A stretch of 64,000 nucleotides of DNA. It comes from Hymenobacter artigasi. GTDB taxonomy: Bacteria; Bacteroidota; Bacteroidia; Cytophagales; Hymenobacteraceae. Positions within the stretch are counted from its first letter, which is position 1; every line of letters begins with the position of its first letter. Shown in pieces: positions 16,347 to 24,705 of this stretch. The notes beneath the pieces were generated by a model. The model was not told the DNA's origin, did not search any database, and saw only the letters and a list, made by a program, of their open reading frames with translations. A program made the position numbers and the translations under genes. Location: NCBI RefSeq assembly GCF_012275535.1, contig NZ_JAAVTK010000010.1:62001-126000 (forward strand), read 5' to 3'.

Positions 16347-17765
16347 CTATTCCACCGTCAGGGCCGCTACCACTTCGCCCAAGGGCAGCAGCTTTTCTTC
16401 GCCGCTCTGCATGATTTTTACCTTCACCACGCCGGCCGCTATTTCCTCGGGGCCCATGATGATGACCAGCGGAATGCCCTTGGCATCGGCGTATTTGAAC
16501 TGCACGCCCAGCTTCTTGGCATCGGGGTATAGTTCGCTGGGAATGCCAGTAGCGCGCAATTGCGCCAGCAGGGGCAGCGCGGCCCGGCCACTGGCCACGT
16601 CGAAATGCGTGATGAGGCAGCGGGTGGGTGTTTCGGCTGTGGCCGTGAACAGGTCCAGCGCTTCCAGGCAGTCGTAGAGCCGGTCCACACCAAACGAGAA
16701 GCCCACGCCCGACACGCCCGGCAGGCCAAAGCTGCCGGTGAGGTTGTCGTAGCGGCCGCCGCCGCTCACGCTGCCCATCTGCACGTTGTTGATTTTGACT
16801 TCGAAAATGCAGCCCGTGTAGTAGGAGAGGCCCCGCGCCAGAGTGGGGTCAAATTCGAGCCGGTCGAACTGCTTGAAGCCGGATGCCACCAGCAGGTCGC
16901 GTACTTCGGCCAGCTCCGTGAGGCCCCGGTAGTTGGCGGCAATGTCTTCGTCGGCGGCGTTGGGGCGGGCGCCATCGGGCTCCACGCCGGCCGTCACGAA
17001 GCCGGCCAGCAGGCGCTGCAGTTTTTCCTCGTAGGTGCCTTCCACCGTGAGCAGGGCAAACAGCGTTTCGATGGTAGGCTCCGAAAAGCCGCGCTCCAGC
17101 AATTCTTTAGTCACGCCGTCGCGCCCGATTTTATCGAGCTTATCAATCGCCACGAACAAATCCGTTTCGCGGCCCTCGCCGCCCAGCGCCTGGTAAATAT
17201 TGCGCAGCACGCCCCGGTGGTTGATTTTGATGGTGAAGTCGTGCAGGCCGAGGCCGCCCAGCACCTGGGCAATCATGAGCACAATTTCGGCTTCGCAGAG
17301 CAGCGAATCGGTGCCCACCACGTCGGCGTCGCACTGATAAAACTCGCGGTAGCGGCCCCGCTGGGGGCGGTCGGCGCGCCACACGGGCTGCATCTGGTAG
17401 CGCTTGAAGGGGAAGGTGAGGGTGCCCCGGTTCATGGCCACGTAGCGGGCGAAGGGCACGGTGAGGTCGTAGCGCAGGCCCTTTTCGGCCACTTTTGGCA
17501 GCAGCGCTTTCGAGCCGGTGGCGAGGTCCTCGGCCGTTACGTCCTTGGCGAAATCGCCGGAGTTCAGGACTTTAAACAGGAGCTGGTCGCCCTCGTCGCC
17601 ATACTTACCTGTGAGCACGGAGAGGTTCTCCAGCGTTGGCGTTTCCAGCGGCGCGAAGCCAAACGACTCGAACGTGCGGCGGATTACGTTGAAAATGTGG
17701 CGGCGGCGCGCCACCTGCGCGGGGCCAAAGTCGCGGGTGCCCTTGGGAATACTCGGTTTTTGCAT
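16347..17765 (-). CDS. hisS: histidyl-tRNA synthetase
   Basis: A 472-residue class II synthetase that charges tRNA-His. Visible are the N-terminal PKGTRDFGP, motif 2 region (RPQRGRYREFYQCDADVVG), the HisA motif (ARGLSYYTGCIFEV), motif 3 (VSGVGFSFGVDRLYD) and a C-terminal anticodon-binding domain. The ATG at 17765 gives the classic MQKPSIPKG start; the longer frame crosses a promoter and a REP sequence. An exact -7 box sits only 8 bases upstream. Confidence 0.95.
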   Translation of the reverse strand: MQKPSIPKGTRDFGPAQVARRRHIFNVIRRTFESFGFAPLETPTLENLSVLTGKYGDEGDQLLFKVLNSGDFAKDVTAEDLATGSKALLPKVAEKGLRYDLTVPFARYVAMNRGTLTFPFKRYQMQPVWRADRPQRGRYREFYQCDADVVGTDSLLCEAEIVLMIAQVLGGLGLHDFTIKINHRGVLRNIYQALGGEGRETDLFVAIDKLDKIGRDGVTKELLERGFSEPTIETLFALLTVEGTYEEKLQRLLAGFVTAGVEPDGARPNAADEDIAANYRGLTELAEVRDLLVASGFKQFDRLEFDPTLARGLSYYTGCIFEVKINNVQMGSVSGGGRYDNLTGSFGLPGVSGVGFSFGVDRLYDCLEALDLFTATAETPTRCLITHFDVASGRAALPLLAQLRATGIPSELYPDAKKLGVQFKYADAKGIPLVIIMGPEEIAAGVVKVKIMQSGEEKLLPLGEVVAALTVE

Positions 17766-17772
17766 AACGGGG

Positions 17773-17780
17773 CAAAGGTA
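17773..17780 (-). promoter_or_regulatory. -7 box next to the hisS start
   Basis: TACCTTTG on the minus strand is an exact TAnnTTTG match, ending 8 bases before the ATG. With the usual 7-base distance to the start site, the mRNA would be nearly leaderless. Confidence 0.5.
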
Positions 17781-17816
17781 GGGGCTGCGCGAACGTGCGT
17801 GGTAATCCCGAACGGT

Positions 17817-17851
17817 GTAGGGGCGGGGCTTGTCCCCGCCCGTCGTTGAAC
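17817..17851. repeat. REP sequence, left of the RAYT gene
   Basis: A 35-base unit with the GGGGCGGGGC hairpin arm, a short loop and the complement, followed by the tail CGTCGTTGAAC. It is a direct-orientation copy of the sequence at 18335. Confidence 0.85.
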
Positions 17852-18315
17852 TACCACCGGCTAGGATTATCGAGGATGTATTTGCGGTAACCTTCCAGTT
17901 CTGCCGCATTGCGGATTATGCGGTCGTAGTAGTTTCTTTGCCAGCACGAGGGTGGGGCGGGCTGGTCAATAGCCAGAAGTTGGTGCCGCCACTTGGTATA
18001 GCAGCCCGATTTGAAGTCGCTGATTACTTCGCCTAGCACCACCGCGTGGTTGCGGGTCAGCACCAGAATCAAATGCAGGTGATTGGGCATAACAACGCTG
18101 GTGTCGACGCGAACGGTAGGAAAGCGAACGGTTATGTTCGTGAGTTCGTCGGCAACAATACGGCCCAATATGGTCGGTTGGAGTGTCTCGCCGGAAACCA
18201 GGCTGCCAAACAAGTGGGTTTTGTTTCGGGCGCAAATGGTCAGGGCATAATAGCCGGCCATACTGTAATCATAACCCTCATAACGAATGCTGCGGCGCTC
18301 AGAGTCAGGTTTCAT
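17851..18315 (-). CDS. REP-associated tyrosine transposase (RAYT, Y1_Tnp family)
   Basis: A 154-residue single-domain HUH nuclease. The HUH-type motif is MPNHLHLILVL, and the probable catalytic Tyr is in WQRNYYDRIIRN near the C-terminus, ahead of the YILDNP ending typical of RAYTs. The N-terminal RSIRYEGYDYS and YYALTICAR motifs are also characteristic. RAYTs cut and join REP hairpins as single-stranded DNA. The ATG at 18315 is preferred to the TTG at 18333. Both flanks hold REP sequences with a shared GGGGCGGGGC stem, which supports the identification. The stop codon overlaps the left REP by one base. Confidence 0.92.
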   Translation of the reverse strand: MKPDSERRSIRYEGYDYSMAGYYALTICARNKTHLFGSLVSGETLQPTILGRIVADELTNITVRFPTVRVDTSVVMPNHLHLILVLTRNHAVVLGEVISDFKSGCYTKWRHQLLAIDQPAPPSCWQRNYYDRIIRNAAELEGYRKYILDNPSRW

Positions 18316-18334
18316 TTGGTACGGGCAACTCAAA

Positions 18335-18370
18335 GTAGGGGCGGGGCCTGTCCCCGCCCGTCATTGAACG
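18335..18370. repeat. REP sequence, right of the RAYT gene
   Basis: Same 35-base unit and orientation as the copy at 17817, differing in a base of the loop and one base of the tail (CGTCATTGAAC). It lies about 20 bases upstream of the transposase start codon. Confidence 0.85.
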
Positions 18371-18434
18371 GTGAAGTAAGCACGCCAGAGCCGTTTTTAT
18401 GTAGTTGCAGAAATATTTTGTCGTGGCAACGATT

Positions 18435-18471
18435 CCGTTCAACGACGGGCAGGGGCAGGCCCCGCCCCTAC
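18435..18471. repeat. inverted REP sequence
   Basis: The same unit in the opposite orientation (CCGTTCAACGACGGGC then the stem ending CCCCGCCCCTAC). Together with the copy at 18335 it forms an inverted pair separated by 64 bases. Confidence 0.85.
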
Positions 18472-18486
18472 AGTTCAGAAAACCAC

Positions 18487-18522
18487 AAAACCCCGCCGCC
18501 GGACCAAACCGACGACGGGGCA
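18487..18522 (-). terminator. terminator of the TonB-dependent receptor gene
   Basis: On the minus strand a hairpin of about 11 bp (CCCCGTCGTCGG with a G-C rich complement, loop TTTGGTC) is followed by GGGTTTTGTGG. It lies 55 bases after the stop codon. Confidence 0.65.
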
Positions 18523-18576
18523 TTTCGCAGAAAGAAGAAGGTGAGAAAAGCGGGGTGGCAAACAAAGAAATTAAAC

Positions 18577-21114
18577 TCAGCCGCCGAAGCCGCCACCGCC
18601 CTGGGGCGCGGCCTCGATGCGGCCCGGCTTGGCCTTACTGGCACCGATATACCAGGTGAAGCCCAGCCAGCCCACACGACTTTCGTCCTTGCTGTAGCGG
18701 TAGCTGCTCAGCGCATCGGTGGCAATTTCGTTGCGGTACTGCTGGGTGTTCAGCAGGTCGGCGATGCGCAGGGTGAGGGCGGCACGGTCGGAAAACAGGC
18801 GCTGGCGCAGGGCTATGTCAACCTGCCCCGAGGCTAGCTGCCGGCCCTGGGCCGTGAGCTGGGCCGAGCGCACATTGCCGCTCAGCTGCAAATCGAGGGT
18901 GGGGCGAATGGTGAAGTTGTTGGTGAGGCGGGCCGTGGCGATGAACGCCGTGCGGTTGTTGGCAACCCCATTACCGGCTATCTGGGCGCGGTAGAGGCTG
19001 GTGCTGGCATTCAGGCGCCACCATTTGGCCAGGGGCTGGTTGAGGCTGAACTCGGCCCCGAGGTTGGTGGTGGTGCCCAGGTTGTCGTAGGTCTCGGCGG
19101 TGATGAGGCCCGCGCCGGCTCCGGCCAAACGAGTTGCCAGCGTATCAACAAAGCGCAGGCGCTGAATGGAATTGGTGGTGATGCGGGCAAACGCGGTGCT
19201 CGTGATGGTGGCCTGCCCGATGGTGAGCTGGTGGCCCATTTCAATGTTGTTGCTGAACTCGGCCTGCAAGCGCGGGTTGCCGAGGCGGTAGCTGCGCGGG
19301 TCCTGGTAAATGGCTAGCGGCAGCTGCTGCATAAAGTTGGGGCGGTTGAGGCGGCGGGCGTAGCTCAGCTGCAAGCGGTTCTGGCCAGCTTCCTTGCCAA
19401 ATTCCCGGCTGATGAGGGCCGATGGGAAGAAGCTCAAGTAGTTCTGGCTGAGGCTGCCGCGCTGGGCAATGCCCTCGCCGCCTACCACGCTGCCGCTCAG
19501 ATAGGTGTACTCGGAGCGCAGGCCGGCTTGGGCCTTCCACTTGTCGCCGAAGCTGTGCTGTGCGGTCACGTAGGCGGCGGGCACTATCTGGTTGGAGGTG
19601 TAGGTGAGCGAGCGGGCGGGGTCGTTCTGGAAGTCGTCGGGGCGGGCTTCGCTGGTGGCATAGCCGAAGGAATTACTGCCTTTATTGCCCTGGCGCTCTA
19701 CTTTGGCCCCCATTTCTAGGCGGCCTTTGCCGTCGGCCAGCGGGTGCACGTAGTCCACCTGGCCGTACTGTACATTGGCCAGCAGGGCCAGCAGCTGCCG
19801 GGTGCCGGGCTGCGGCACGCCCACCGAGCCGGCCTCGGCGTATTGCCGCTGCACCACCGGCACGTTGGCATCAACTATCACGCTGCCGAAGTTGGCCGTG
19901 AGTTCGCGGCCCTTGTGGGCGTCCCAGGTGCGGCGGTAGTTGCCGTCGGTTTCCAGTACTTTCACTTTCACATCAAGGTCCTGGCGGCCAATGGTTTTCT
20001 GCACCGGGCCGTTGTTGGTTTGCTGGGTCAGGTCCTGGCTTTCGCCTTCCAGGTTGCGCTCCAGGTTGGGGCTCACATTCAGGCTCAGTGATTGATTTTT
20101 GGGCAGTTCCAGCTCCACGCCCACGCGCATTTCGTGGTTGCGGTGGGTTTCGCTGCCCACGCCCTGCTGCGTGGTGCGGATGGTTTCGCCGGGGCCGAGC
20201 AGGGCGGTTTGCTCGCTGTGGCCGTGGCTGCGGTAGGTCACGTCGCGGCCGTCGTAGCTGGCCGTCCAGGTGGCTTTGCCCACTTTGCGGCTCAGGCTCA
20301 GGTTGCCGCTGTACTTGTCGGCGGTGCCCAGGTTAAAGGCGGCCGTGCCGTTGGTGCCGTTGCGGGTTTCTTTCTTGGTAATGAGGTTGATAACCCCACC
20401 ACCACCGGCCGCGTCGTACTTAGCTGAGGGGTTGGTAATCACCTCAATCTGGGCAATGCGCGAGGCCGGAATCTGGTCGAGGCGGGGGCCGCCGGTGCCG
20501 CCGTTGCTCACGCCGGCCGGCTTGCCATCAATGAGAATGGTCACGTTCGAGGTGCCACGCATGCTCACCGTGCCGTTCACGTCCACGCTCACCGAGGGCA
20601 CGTTCTGGAGCACGTTGGCCGCCGTGCCGCCCACGCTGCCCAGGTCCTTTTCTACGTTGATAACGCGCTTGCCCAGCTCCTCTACCACGGCAGCTTTCTC
20701 GCCTGTCACCACTACTTCGCTCAACTTGGTAGCAGTGGCCGCGCTCATTTTCAGGCCGGTAAGTTCCAGCGTCGGCGCGGCGGCCGTGAGCGTGAAGCGG
20801 CGGCGCAACACGCCGTAGTTCAAGTCCTGCACCCGCAGCAGGTAGGTGCCCAGCGGCAGCGAAGCGGCTTTAAAAGTGCCCTGCTCCGTGGTCTGGGCCA
20901 CGGCTACGAAGGTGGAATCAGCCGAGCGCAGCAGCAGCACATCGGAGAAGGGCACGGCCTGGCCGGTGCCGGCTTCTACCAGGCTACCGCTCACGCGGCC
21001 GGGGCCGGCGGTTTGGGCCAGCGCGGCCCCCAGGGGCAGCAGTAATAACGTGGCCGTGCCCAGCAGCAGGCGGCTAAAAGCGAACGAAGCGAGTGGAGTG
21101 AAAAGGGTTTTCAT
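18577..21114 (-). CDS. TonB-dependent outer-membrane receptor
   Basis: An 845-residue protein with a signal peptide (hydrophobic run ending ALAQ). An N-terminal carboxypeptidase-regulatory-like domain (about residues 40-125) is followed by a plug domain with LSEVVVTGEKAAVV, VLQNVPSVSVDVNGTVSMRG, the NVTILIDGKP loop and the QIEVITNPSAKYDAAGGGGV segment. The rest is a beta-barrel of the OMP_b-brl_3 type. It probably imports an unknown substrate across the outer membrane using TonB energy. No SusD partner or anti-sigma gene is nearby. The C-terminus ends in a glycine-rich tail. A full -33/-7 promoter is 173 bases upstream. Confidence 0.9.
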   Translation of the reverse strand: MKTLFTPLASFAFSRLLLGTATLLLLPLGAALAQTAGPGRVSGSLVEAGTGQAVPFSDVLLLRSADSTFVAVAQTTEQGTFKAASLPLGTYLLRVQDLNYGVLRRRFTLTAAAPTLELTGLKMSAATATKLSEVVVTGEKAAVVEELGKRVINVEKDLGSVGGTAANVLQNVPSVSVDVNGTVSMRGTSNVTILIDGKPAGVSNGGTGGPRLDQIPASRIAQIEVITNPSAKYDAAGGGGVINLITKKETRNGTNGTAAFNLGTADKYSGNLSLSRKVGKATWTASYDGRDVTYRSHGHSEQTALLGPGETIRTTQQGVGSETHRNHEMRVGVELELPKNQSLSLNVSPNLERNLEGESQDLTQQTNNGPVQKTIGRQDLDVKVKVLETDGNYRRTWDAHKGRELTANFGSVIVDANVPVVQRQYAEAGSVGVPQPGTRQLLALLANVQYGQVDYVHPLADGKGRLEMGAKVERQGNKGSNSFGYATSEARPDDFQNDPARSLTYTSNQIVPAAYVTAQHSFGDKWKAQAGLRSEYTYLSGSVVGGEGIAQRGSLSQNYLSFFPSALISREFGKEAGQNRLQLSYARRLNRPNFMQQLPLAIYQDPRSYRLGNPRLQAEFSNNIEMGHQLTIGQATITSTAFARITTNSIQRLRFVDTLATRLAGAGAGLITAETYDNLGTTTNLGAEFSLNQPLAKWWRLNASTSLYRAQIAGNGVANNRTAFIATARLTNNFTIRPTLDLQLSGNVRSAQLTAQGRQLASGQVDIALRQRLFSDRAALTLRIADLLNTQQYRNEIATDALSSYRYSKDESRVGWLGFTWYIGASKAKPGRIEAAPQGGGGFGG

Positions 21115-21286
21115 GGTGCAGCGAAAAGTTGGGGTCGGGCGAGGGGCGGCTCAGGTCCGGCAGCGGCCGCGGTTCCGCTGGGGGTTGAGGGGTCCGGGGC
21201 CCGAATCCCCGGTGAGTGAGAATCACCGCCAGGTAGCAGGTCGTCTTTGGTACACGCTGACGGCAGCTACTGGGCGTTGTATGGAA

Positions 21287-21316
21287 CAAATGTAAAGCAG
21301 GTACTTTGTAACGCAA
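21287..21316 (-). promoter_or_regulatory. promoter of the TonB-dependent receptor gene
   Basis: On the minus strand a TTG (21314-21316) is followed after exactly 19 bases by TACATTTG (21287-21294), the Bacteroidota -33/-7 arrangement. The predicted leader is about 170 bases. I see no known riboswitch core in it. Confidence 0.7.
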
Positions 21317-21528
21317 GGTACTGGTGAAATAAATTTCTGTTAAGCAAAGCTTTTGAAATTGTTACCAACTGAAATTCAAACTGTAAGCGTCAGAAAAATA
21401 ATTCTGGTGTACGGGCCACCGCAGCCGTGGCGGAGGAATAGGGTTCGGATTGGTAGATGCCGGTTCGCTTCCAGCGGTTGCCCGGGTTGCTTGAAAGCAA
21501 CTCAAAATCTGGATACAGGAATCAAATT
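21317..21528. other. intergenic stretch without a gene
   Basis: This is part of a 579-base gap between the receptor and the MORN-repeat gene. Apart from a 6-bp hairpin at 21486-21501 (GTTGCT, loop TGAA, AGCAAC) I see no feature here. Confidence 0.5.
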
Positions 21529-21684
21529 GAGCCCCAACGGGGCGACATGCCGGTAGCAAATCTGAAAAGTGGAAAACAACAAAGCCCCAGCGGGGCGGTA
21601 CTCGTTGCAACGAGTACCGCCCCGCTGGGGCTTTAAAAAATATAGGCGTATTTACTACCGATACGCCGCCTCGTTGGGGCTAAA
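21529..21684. repeat. perfect 54-bp palindrome flanked by inverted motif copies
   Basis: The core (21581-21634) is a perfect 54-base palindrome with no spacer: arms of 27 bases meet at GTTG|CAAC. It begins AAAGCCCCAGCGGGGCGG. About 20-30 bases outside on each side are inverted copies of a related word, AGCCCCAACGGGGCGAC followed by CCGGTAGCAAAT (left 21529-21561, right 21649-21684 with a few changes). The right flank of the core is six As, so it may also terminate minus-strand transcription poorly and plus-strand transcription not at all. Confidence 0.85.
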
Positions 21685-21693
21685 CATCTTGCG

Positions 21694-23142
21694 CTACTTC
21701 CGCTTCAGCGGCGGGCGGGGCTTGGCTTTGGGCTGCCGGATGGGGTCGGTCACCAGCTGGCCGTTGCGGTAGGTCACGGTGCGGTCCACGGAGGTGCCGT
21801 CTTCCTTGAAATACGTCCACACGCCGCTTTGGCGGCTGTTGCGGTACAGCCCACTCACGGCCAGGGTGCCATCTTCCCGGTATTCTTTAAACGGGCCCTG
21901 AATCTGGCTGCGTACGTAGGTGGTTTCCTTGCGCAGCTTGCCCGAAGGGAAGTATTCCTGCCCCACGCCGCCCAGGAAGCCGTTTAGATACGGCTGGCGG
22001 GTCTGCACCTGGCCATTCTCGAAGTAGGTAATCCGGTCGCCTACCAGGCGGCCGCTGGGGCCGTAGGTTTCGGCTTTGCGCACGGCCTTGCCATCAGGGT
22101 AATAGTCGCGCCAAGTACCGGCGGGGCGGTTGTTCTTGTACTGTTCCTCGGCCTGCACCACCTTACCGGCCGCATCCTGATAGCGCACTACTTTACGGTC
22201 CCGGCCAGCGTTGCTGTAGTCGGTTTCCTCGTGCGGGTTGCCGCTCACGAAGTACTCCACGCCTTTGCCCGTGGGGGTGCCGTTGCGATAGGTGAGCTTG
22301 CTTTTCACCTGGCCGCTCTCGAAGTAGCTGGTAGCGGGGCCGTCGAGGGCGGTGGTGCCGGTGGGGGGCATCACGCGCTTGGTCAGGTCGTCGCCGAGCT
22401 GGTTTTTGACCGGGCGCTGGGCCAGTGGGGCGGGAGCGTAGGTGCTCTCCGTCTGCAGCTTGCCGCTCTGGTAATAGCTGCGGTAGCGGCCCCGGCCGTT
22501 TTTGTCGGCCAGCACCTCCACCTCAATCTGATTGTTTGGGTAGCGCGTGATGTAGGGCCCCGATAGCAGCCCGCGCGTAAACACGCCCTCGCTCTGCACC
22601 ACGCCGTTGGGGTAATAGAATTTCACCGCGCCGTTGGGCTGGCCGCTGTCGTAGTTCACTTCGGCTTGCACCTTGCCGTCGGGGTACACGGCCCGCAGCG
22701 CCCCATTGGGCTGGCCCTTCACTAGCGTGGTTTTCAGCCGGATGGAGCCATCGGGGTGAAAGTAGGTCAGCTCGCCGTTGGGCTCGTCGTCCACAAAGAA
22801 ACCTGTCTGGGCCGGCTTGCCATCGTCATAATACGTGGTAAATGGCCCCTGTCGAACGCCGTCGCGGTACGTTGCCTCCAGCCGCCGCGTGCCGCTGGGA
22901 TGGAATTCCACGTAGGCCGAGTCGCGTTTGCCCTGCCGGAAACTGGTCTGCTGCTCCAGCTTCCCGGTGCGGTAAAAGCGCTTGTACGAGCCCTGCGGCA
23001 CGGTATCGGCCGCCACCAGGGCCGTGTACACCTCGCGCTTGTACACTTTCGTCGAGTCAAAGTAGGTAATAAGCCGGCGCAGCCGCTGGCCGTGGGAGGG
23101 AAATGCTACGAGCAGCAGAAAAAAAGGCAACAGGTATTTCAT
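21694..23142 (-). CDS. exported MORN-repeat protein (YwqK-like)
   Basis: A 482-residue protein with a signal peptide (MKYLLPFFLLLVAFPSHG). The rest is about 16 MORN_2-type repeats with spacing of 22-26 residues, each with a YPDGK or ESGQ core and a YxNGxxxG turn (for example YPDGKVQAE, YPNGVVQSE, FENGQVQTR, FPSGKLRKE). It ends in a basic Lys/Arg/Pro tail. Proteins of this kind are often labelled YwqK antitoxins because of the repeat, but secretion here argues against a toxin-antitoxin role. It has no recognised partner gene. Confidence 0.82.
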   Translation of the reverse strand: MKYLLPFFLLLVAFPSHGQRLRRLITYFDSTKVYKREVYTALVAADTVPQGSYKRFYRTGKLEQQTSFRQGKRDSAYVEFHPSGTRRLEATYRDGVRQGPFTTYYDDGKPAQTGFFVDDEPNGELTYFHPDGSIRLKTTLVKGQPNGALRAVYPDGKVQAEVNYDSGQPNGAVKFYYPNGVVQSEGVFTRGLLSGPYITRYPNNQIEVEVLADKNGRGRYRSYYQSGKLQTESTYAPAPLAQRPVKNQLGDDLTKRVMPPTGTTALDGPATSYFESGQVKSKLTYRNGTPTGKGVEYFVSGNPHEETDYSNAGRDRKVVRYQDAAGKVVQAEEQYKNNRPAGTWRDYYPDGKAVRKAETYGPSGRLVGDRITYFENGQVQTRQPYLNGFLGGVGQEYFPSGKLRKETTYVRSQIQGPFKEYREDGTLAVSGLYRNSRQSGVWTYFKEDGTSVDRTVTYRNGQLVTDPIRQPKAKPRPPLKRK

Positions 23143-23158
23143 AAATCACTGATTTTCG

Positions 23159-23362
23159 CTGATTAACCGTGATTTCACTGATTAACCGCAGGGTGTTAAC
23201 GGCGAAGCGCGGGCATTTCGTTTGCTCTTTTATCGCGCGGTGCCGTTTTGTCCTAACAAAGAAAGAGCCACTCCAATCTGGAGTGGCTCTTTCTGGAATC
23301 AATTGACCGTTTCCCCGCGCCTGTCACCAATCAAAAAAAACAGCGCAATCACGGTTAATCAG
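23159..23362. repeat. element bounded by 16-bp perfect inverted repeats
   Basis: CTGATTAACCGTGATT at 23159-23174 has an exact complement at 23347-23362, enclosing about 170 bases. GATT words repeat at close to 10-base spacing at the left end (23151, 23161, 23171, 23180) and again, inverted, at the right. A separate terminator hairpin lies inside. The layout resembles a small non-coding mobile element. Confidence 0.65.
23260..23294 (-). terminator. terminator of the thiolase gene
   Basis: A perfect 16-bp stem (AGAAAGAGCCACTCCA with its complement, loop ATC) lies 70 bases after the thiolase stop codon. Confidence 0.8.
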
Positions 23363-23363
23363 T

Positions 23364-24551
23364 CTAAACCAGTGATTCGACCACAATGGCGCTGGCACCG
23401 CCGCCGCCGTTACAGATGCCCGTCACGCCGATTTTGCCGCCCTCGTTCTTGAGCACGTTCATCAGCGTGGTCACAATGCGCGCGCCCGAGGCCCCCAGCG
23501 GGTGGCCCAGGCTTACGGCCCCGCCGTACTTGTTCACCTTGCCACCGTCCAGCTTCAGCAGCTGGTTGTTAGCCAGGCTTACTACGGAGAAAGCCTCGTT
23601 GATTTCGTAGAAATCCACATCGGCAGCCGTTTTACCGGCGTTTTTCAGCGCCTTCGGGATGGCCAGCGAGGGCGAAGTCGTGAACCACTCCGGCGCCTGC
23701 TCGGCATCGGCGAAGCCCAGAATCCGGCCAATAGGCGTGAGGCCCAGCTCGTCGGCTTTCTCGCGGCTCATCAGCAGCACGGCGGCCGCGCCGTCGTTCA
23801 GCGTCGAAGCGTTGGCAGCCGTCACGGTGCCGCCTTCTTTGATAAAGGCGGGCTTCAGGCCGGGGACTTTCGCAAAATCAACTTTCAGGTACTCCTCGTC
23901 GTCCTCAATCACCGTGGTTTTACCGCGGCTCTCGATGGTAACGGGCACAATTTCATCCTTCTTTTTGCCAGCCTTGGCGGCGGCGGCGCTGCGGGTGTAG
24001 CTCTCAATGGCGAAAGCGTCCTGCTGCTCGCGGGTGATGCCCATTTCCTTGGCCGTGTTTTCGGCCGCGTTGCCCATGGCGTAGTCGTTGTACGGGTCCC
24101 ACAGGCCGTCGCGCACGAGGCCGTCAATCATCTGGCCGTGGCCATATTTCGCGCCGAAACGGGCCTTGTCGAGGTAGTAGGGCACGTTGCTCATGCTCTC
24201 CATGCCACCGGCCAGCACCACGTCCGACTGCCCTAGCATGATGCTCTGGGCGGCCATCATAATGGCCTTCGAGCCCGAAGCGCATACCTTGTTCACGGTC
24301 GTGCACTCCACGGTATCGGGCAGGCCGGCTTTCTTGGCGGCCTGGCGGGCCGGAGCCTGGCCCAGGTTGGCCGAAATCACGTTGCCCATAATCACCTGGT
24401 TCACTTCCGAGCCGGCCACACCGGCCTTGTCGAGCGCGCCCTTCAGGGCAATAGCCCCCAGCTCCGTGGCCGACAGCGACGACAAAACGCCGCCAAACGA
24501 GCCAATCGGCGTGCGAACCGCCGAGATGATGACAACTTCTTTAATCTGCAT
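23364..24551 (-). CDS. acetyl-CoA C-acyltransferase (thiolase)
   Basis: A 395-residue thiolase of the degradative/biosynthetic II family, which condenses or cleaves acetyl-CoA units. Catalytic residues are visible: nucleophile C90 in NKVCASG, H350 in GGAVSLGHPLGASGAR and C380 in GICNGGGGAS. The ATG at 24551 is the family start. It stands alone between two intergenic repeats, with its own promoter. Whether it acts in fatty-acid breakdown or acetoacetyl-CoA synthesis cannot be told from the window. Confidence 0.94.
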   Translation of the reverse strand: MQIKEVVIISAVRTPIGSFGGVLSSLSATELGAIALKGALDKAGVAGSEVNQVIMGNVISANLGQAPARQAAKKAGLPDTVECTTVNKVCASGSKAIMMAAQSIMLGQSDVVLAGGMESMSNVPYYLDKARFGAKYGHGQMIDGLVRDGLWDPYNDYAMGNAAENTAKEMGITREQQDAFAIESYTRSAAAAKAGKKKDEIVPVTIESRGKTTVIEDDEEYLKVDFAKVPGLKPAFIKEGGTVTAANASTLNDGAAAVLLMSREKADELGLTPIGRILGFADAEQAPEWFTTSPSLAIPKALKNAGKTAADVDFYEINEAFSVVSLANNQLLKLDGGKVNKYGGAVSLGHPLGASGARIVTTLMNVLKNEGGKIGVTGICNGGGGASAIVVESLV

Positions 24552-24597
24552 AATCAGGAAAATGAAAGGGTTGGGGGTGGGATGTTGAATCTGGCCG

Positions 24598-24605
24598 CAA
24601 AAGTA
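24598..24605 (-). promoter_or_regulatory. -7 box of the thiolase gene
   Basis: TACTTTTG on the minus strand matches TAnnTTTG exactly, 46 bases before the ATG. No -33 TTTG at the usual distance. Confidence 0.5.
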
Positions 24606-24705
24606 CGTATTTCAAACGCCCCGACCAGTGGCTTGCCTAACAGCTGTTAGCCGCCGCGAGTTGCGAGAGCAATTGACTTCCCTGATAATGGATGCTTTAA
24701 AAGGC

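Larger units (their letters stand above)
17817..18471 (-). mobile_element. RAYT-REP element (REPtron-like unit)
   Basis: One REP-associated tyrosine transposase gene is bracketed by two REP sequences in the same orientation and followed outward by a third, inverted copy 64 bases away. Two REPs in opposite orientation with a short spacer are the layout of a BIME. This is the genomic pattern expected for a domesticated single-copy transposase that handles its own REP sequences. Confidence 0.8.

Noticed and set aside
16560..17849. 429-residue open frame opposite hisS
   Set aside because: Shadow of hisS caused by high GC; no recognisable domain.
21115..21286. Riboswitch in the leader of the TonB receptor gene
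   Set aside because: I looked for B12, TPP and other conserved boxes in the 170-base leader and saw none. A covariance-model search would decide.
21694..23142. Toxin-antitoxin role for the YwqK-like MORN protein
   Set aside because: It has a signal peptide, 16 repeats and no toxin partner next to it; the label comes from the repeat only.
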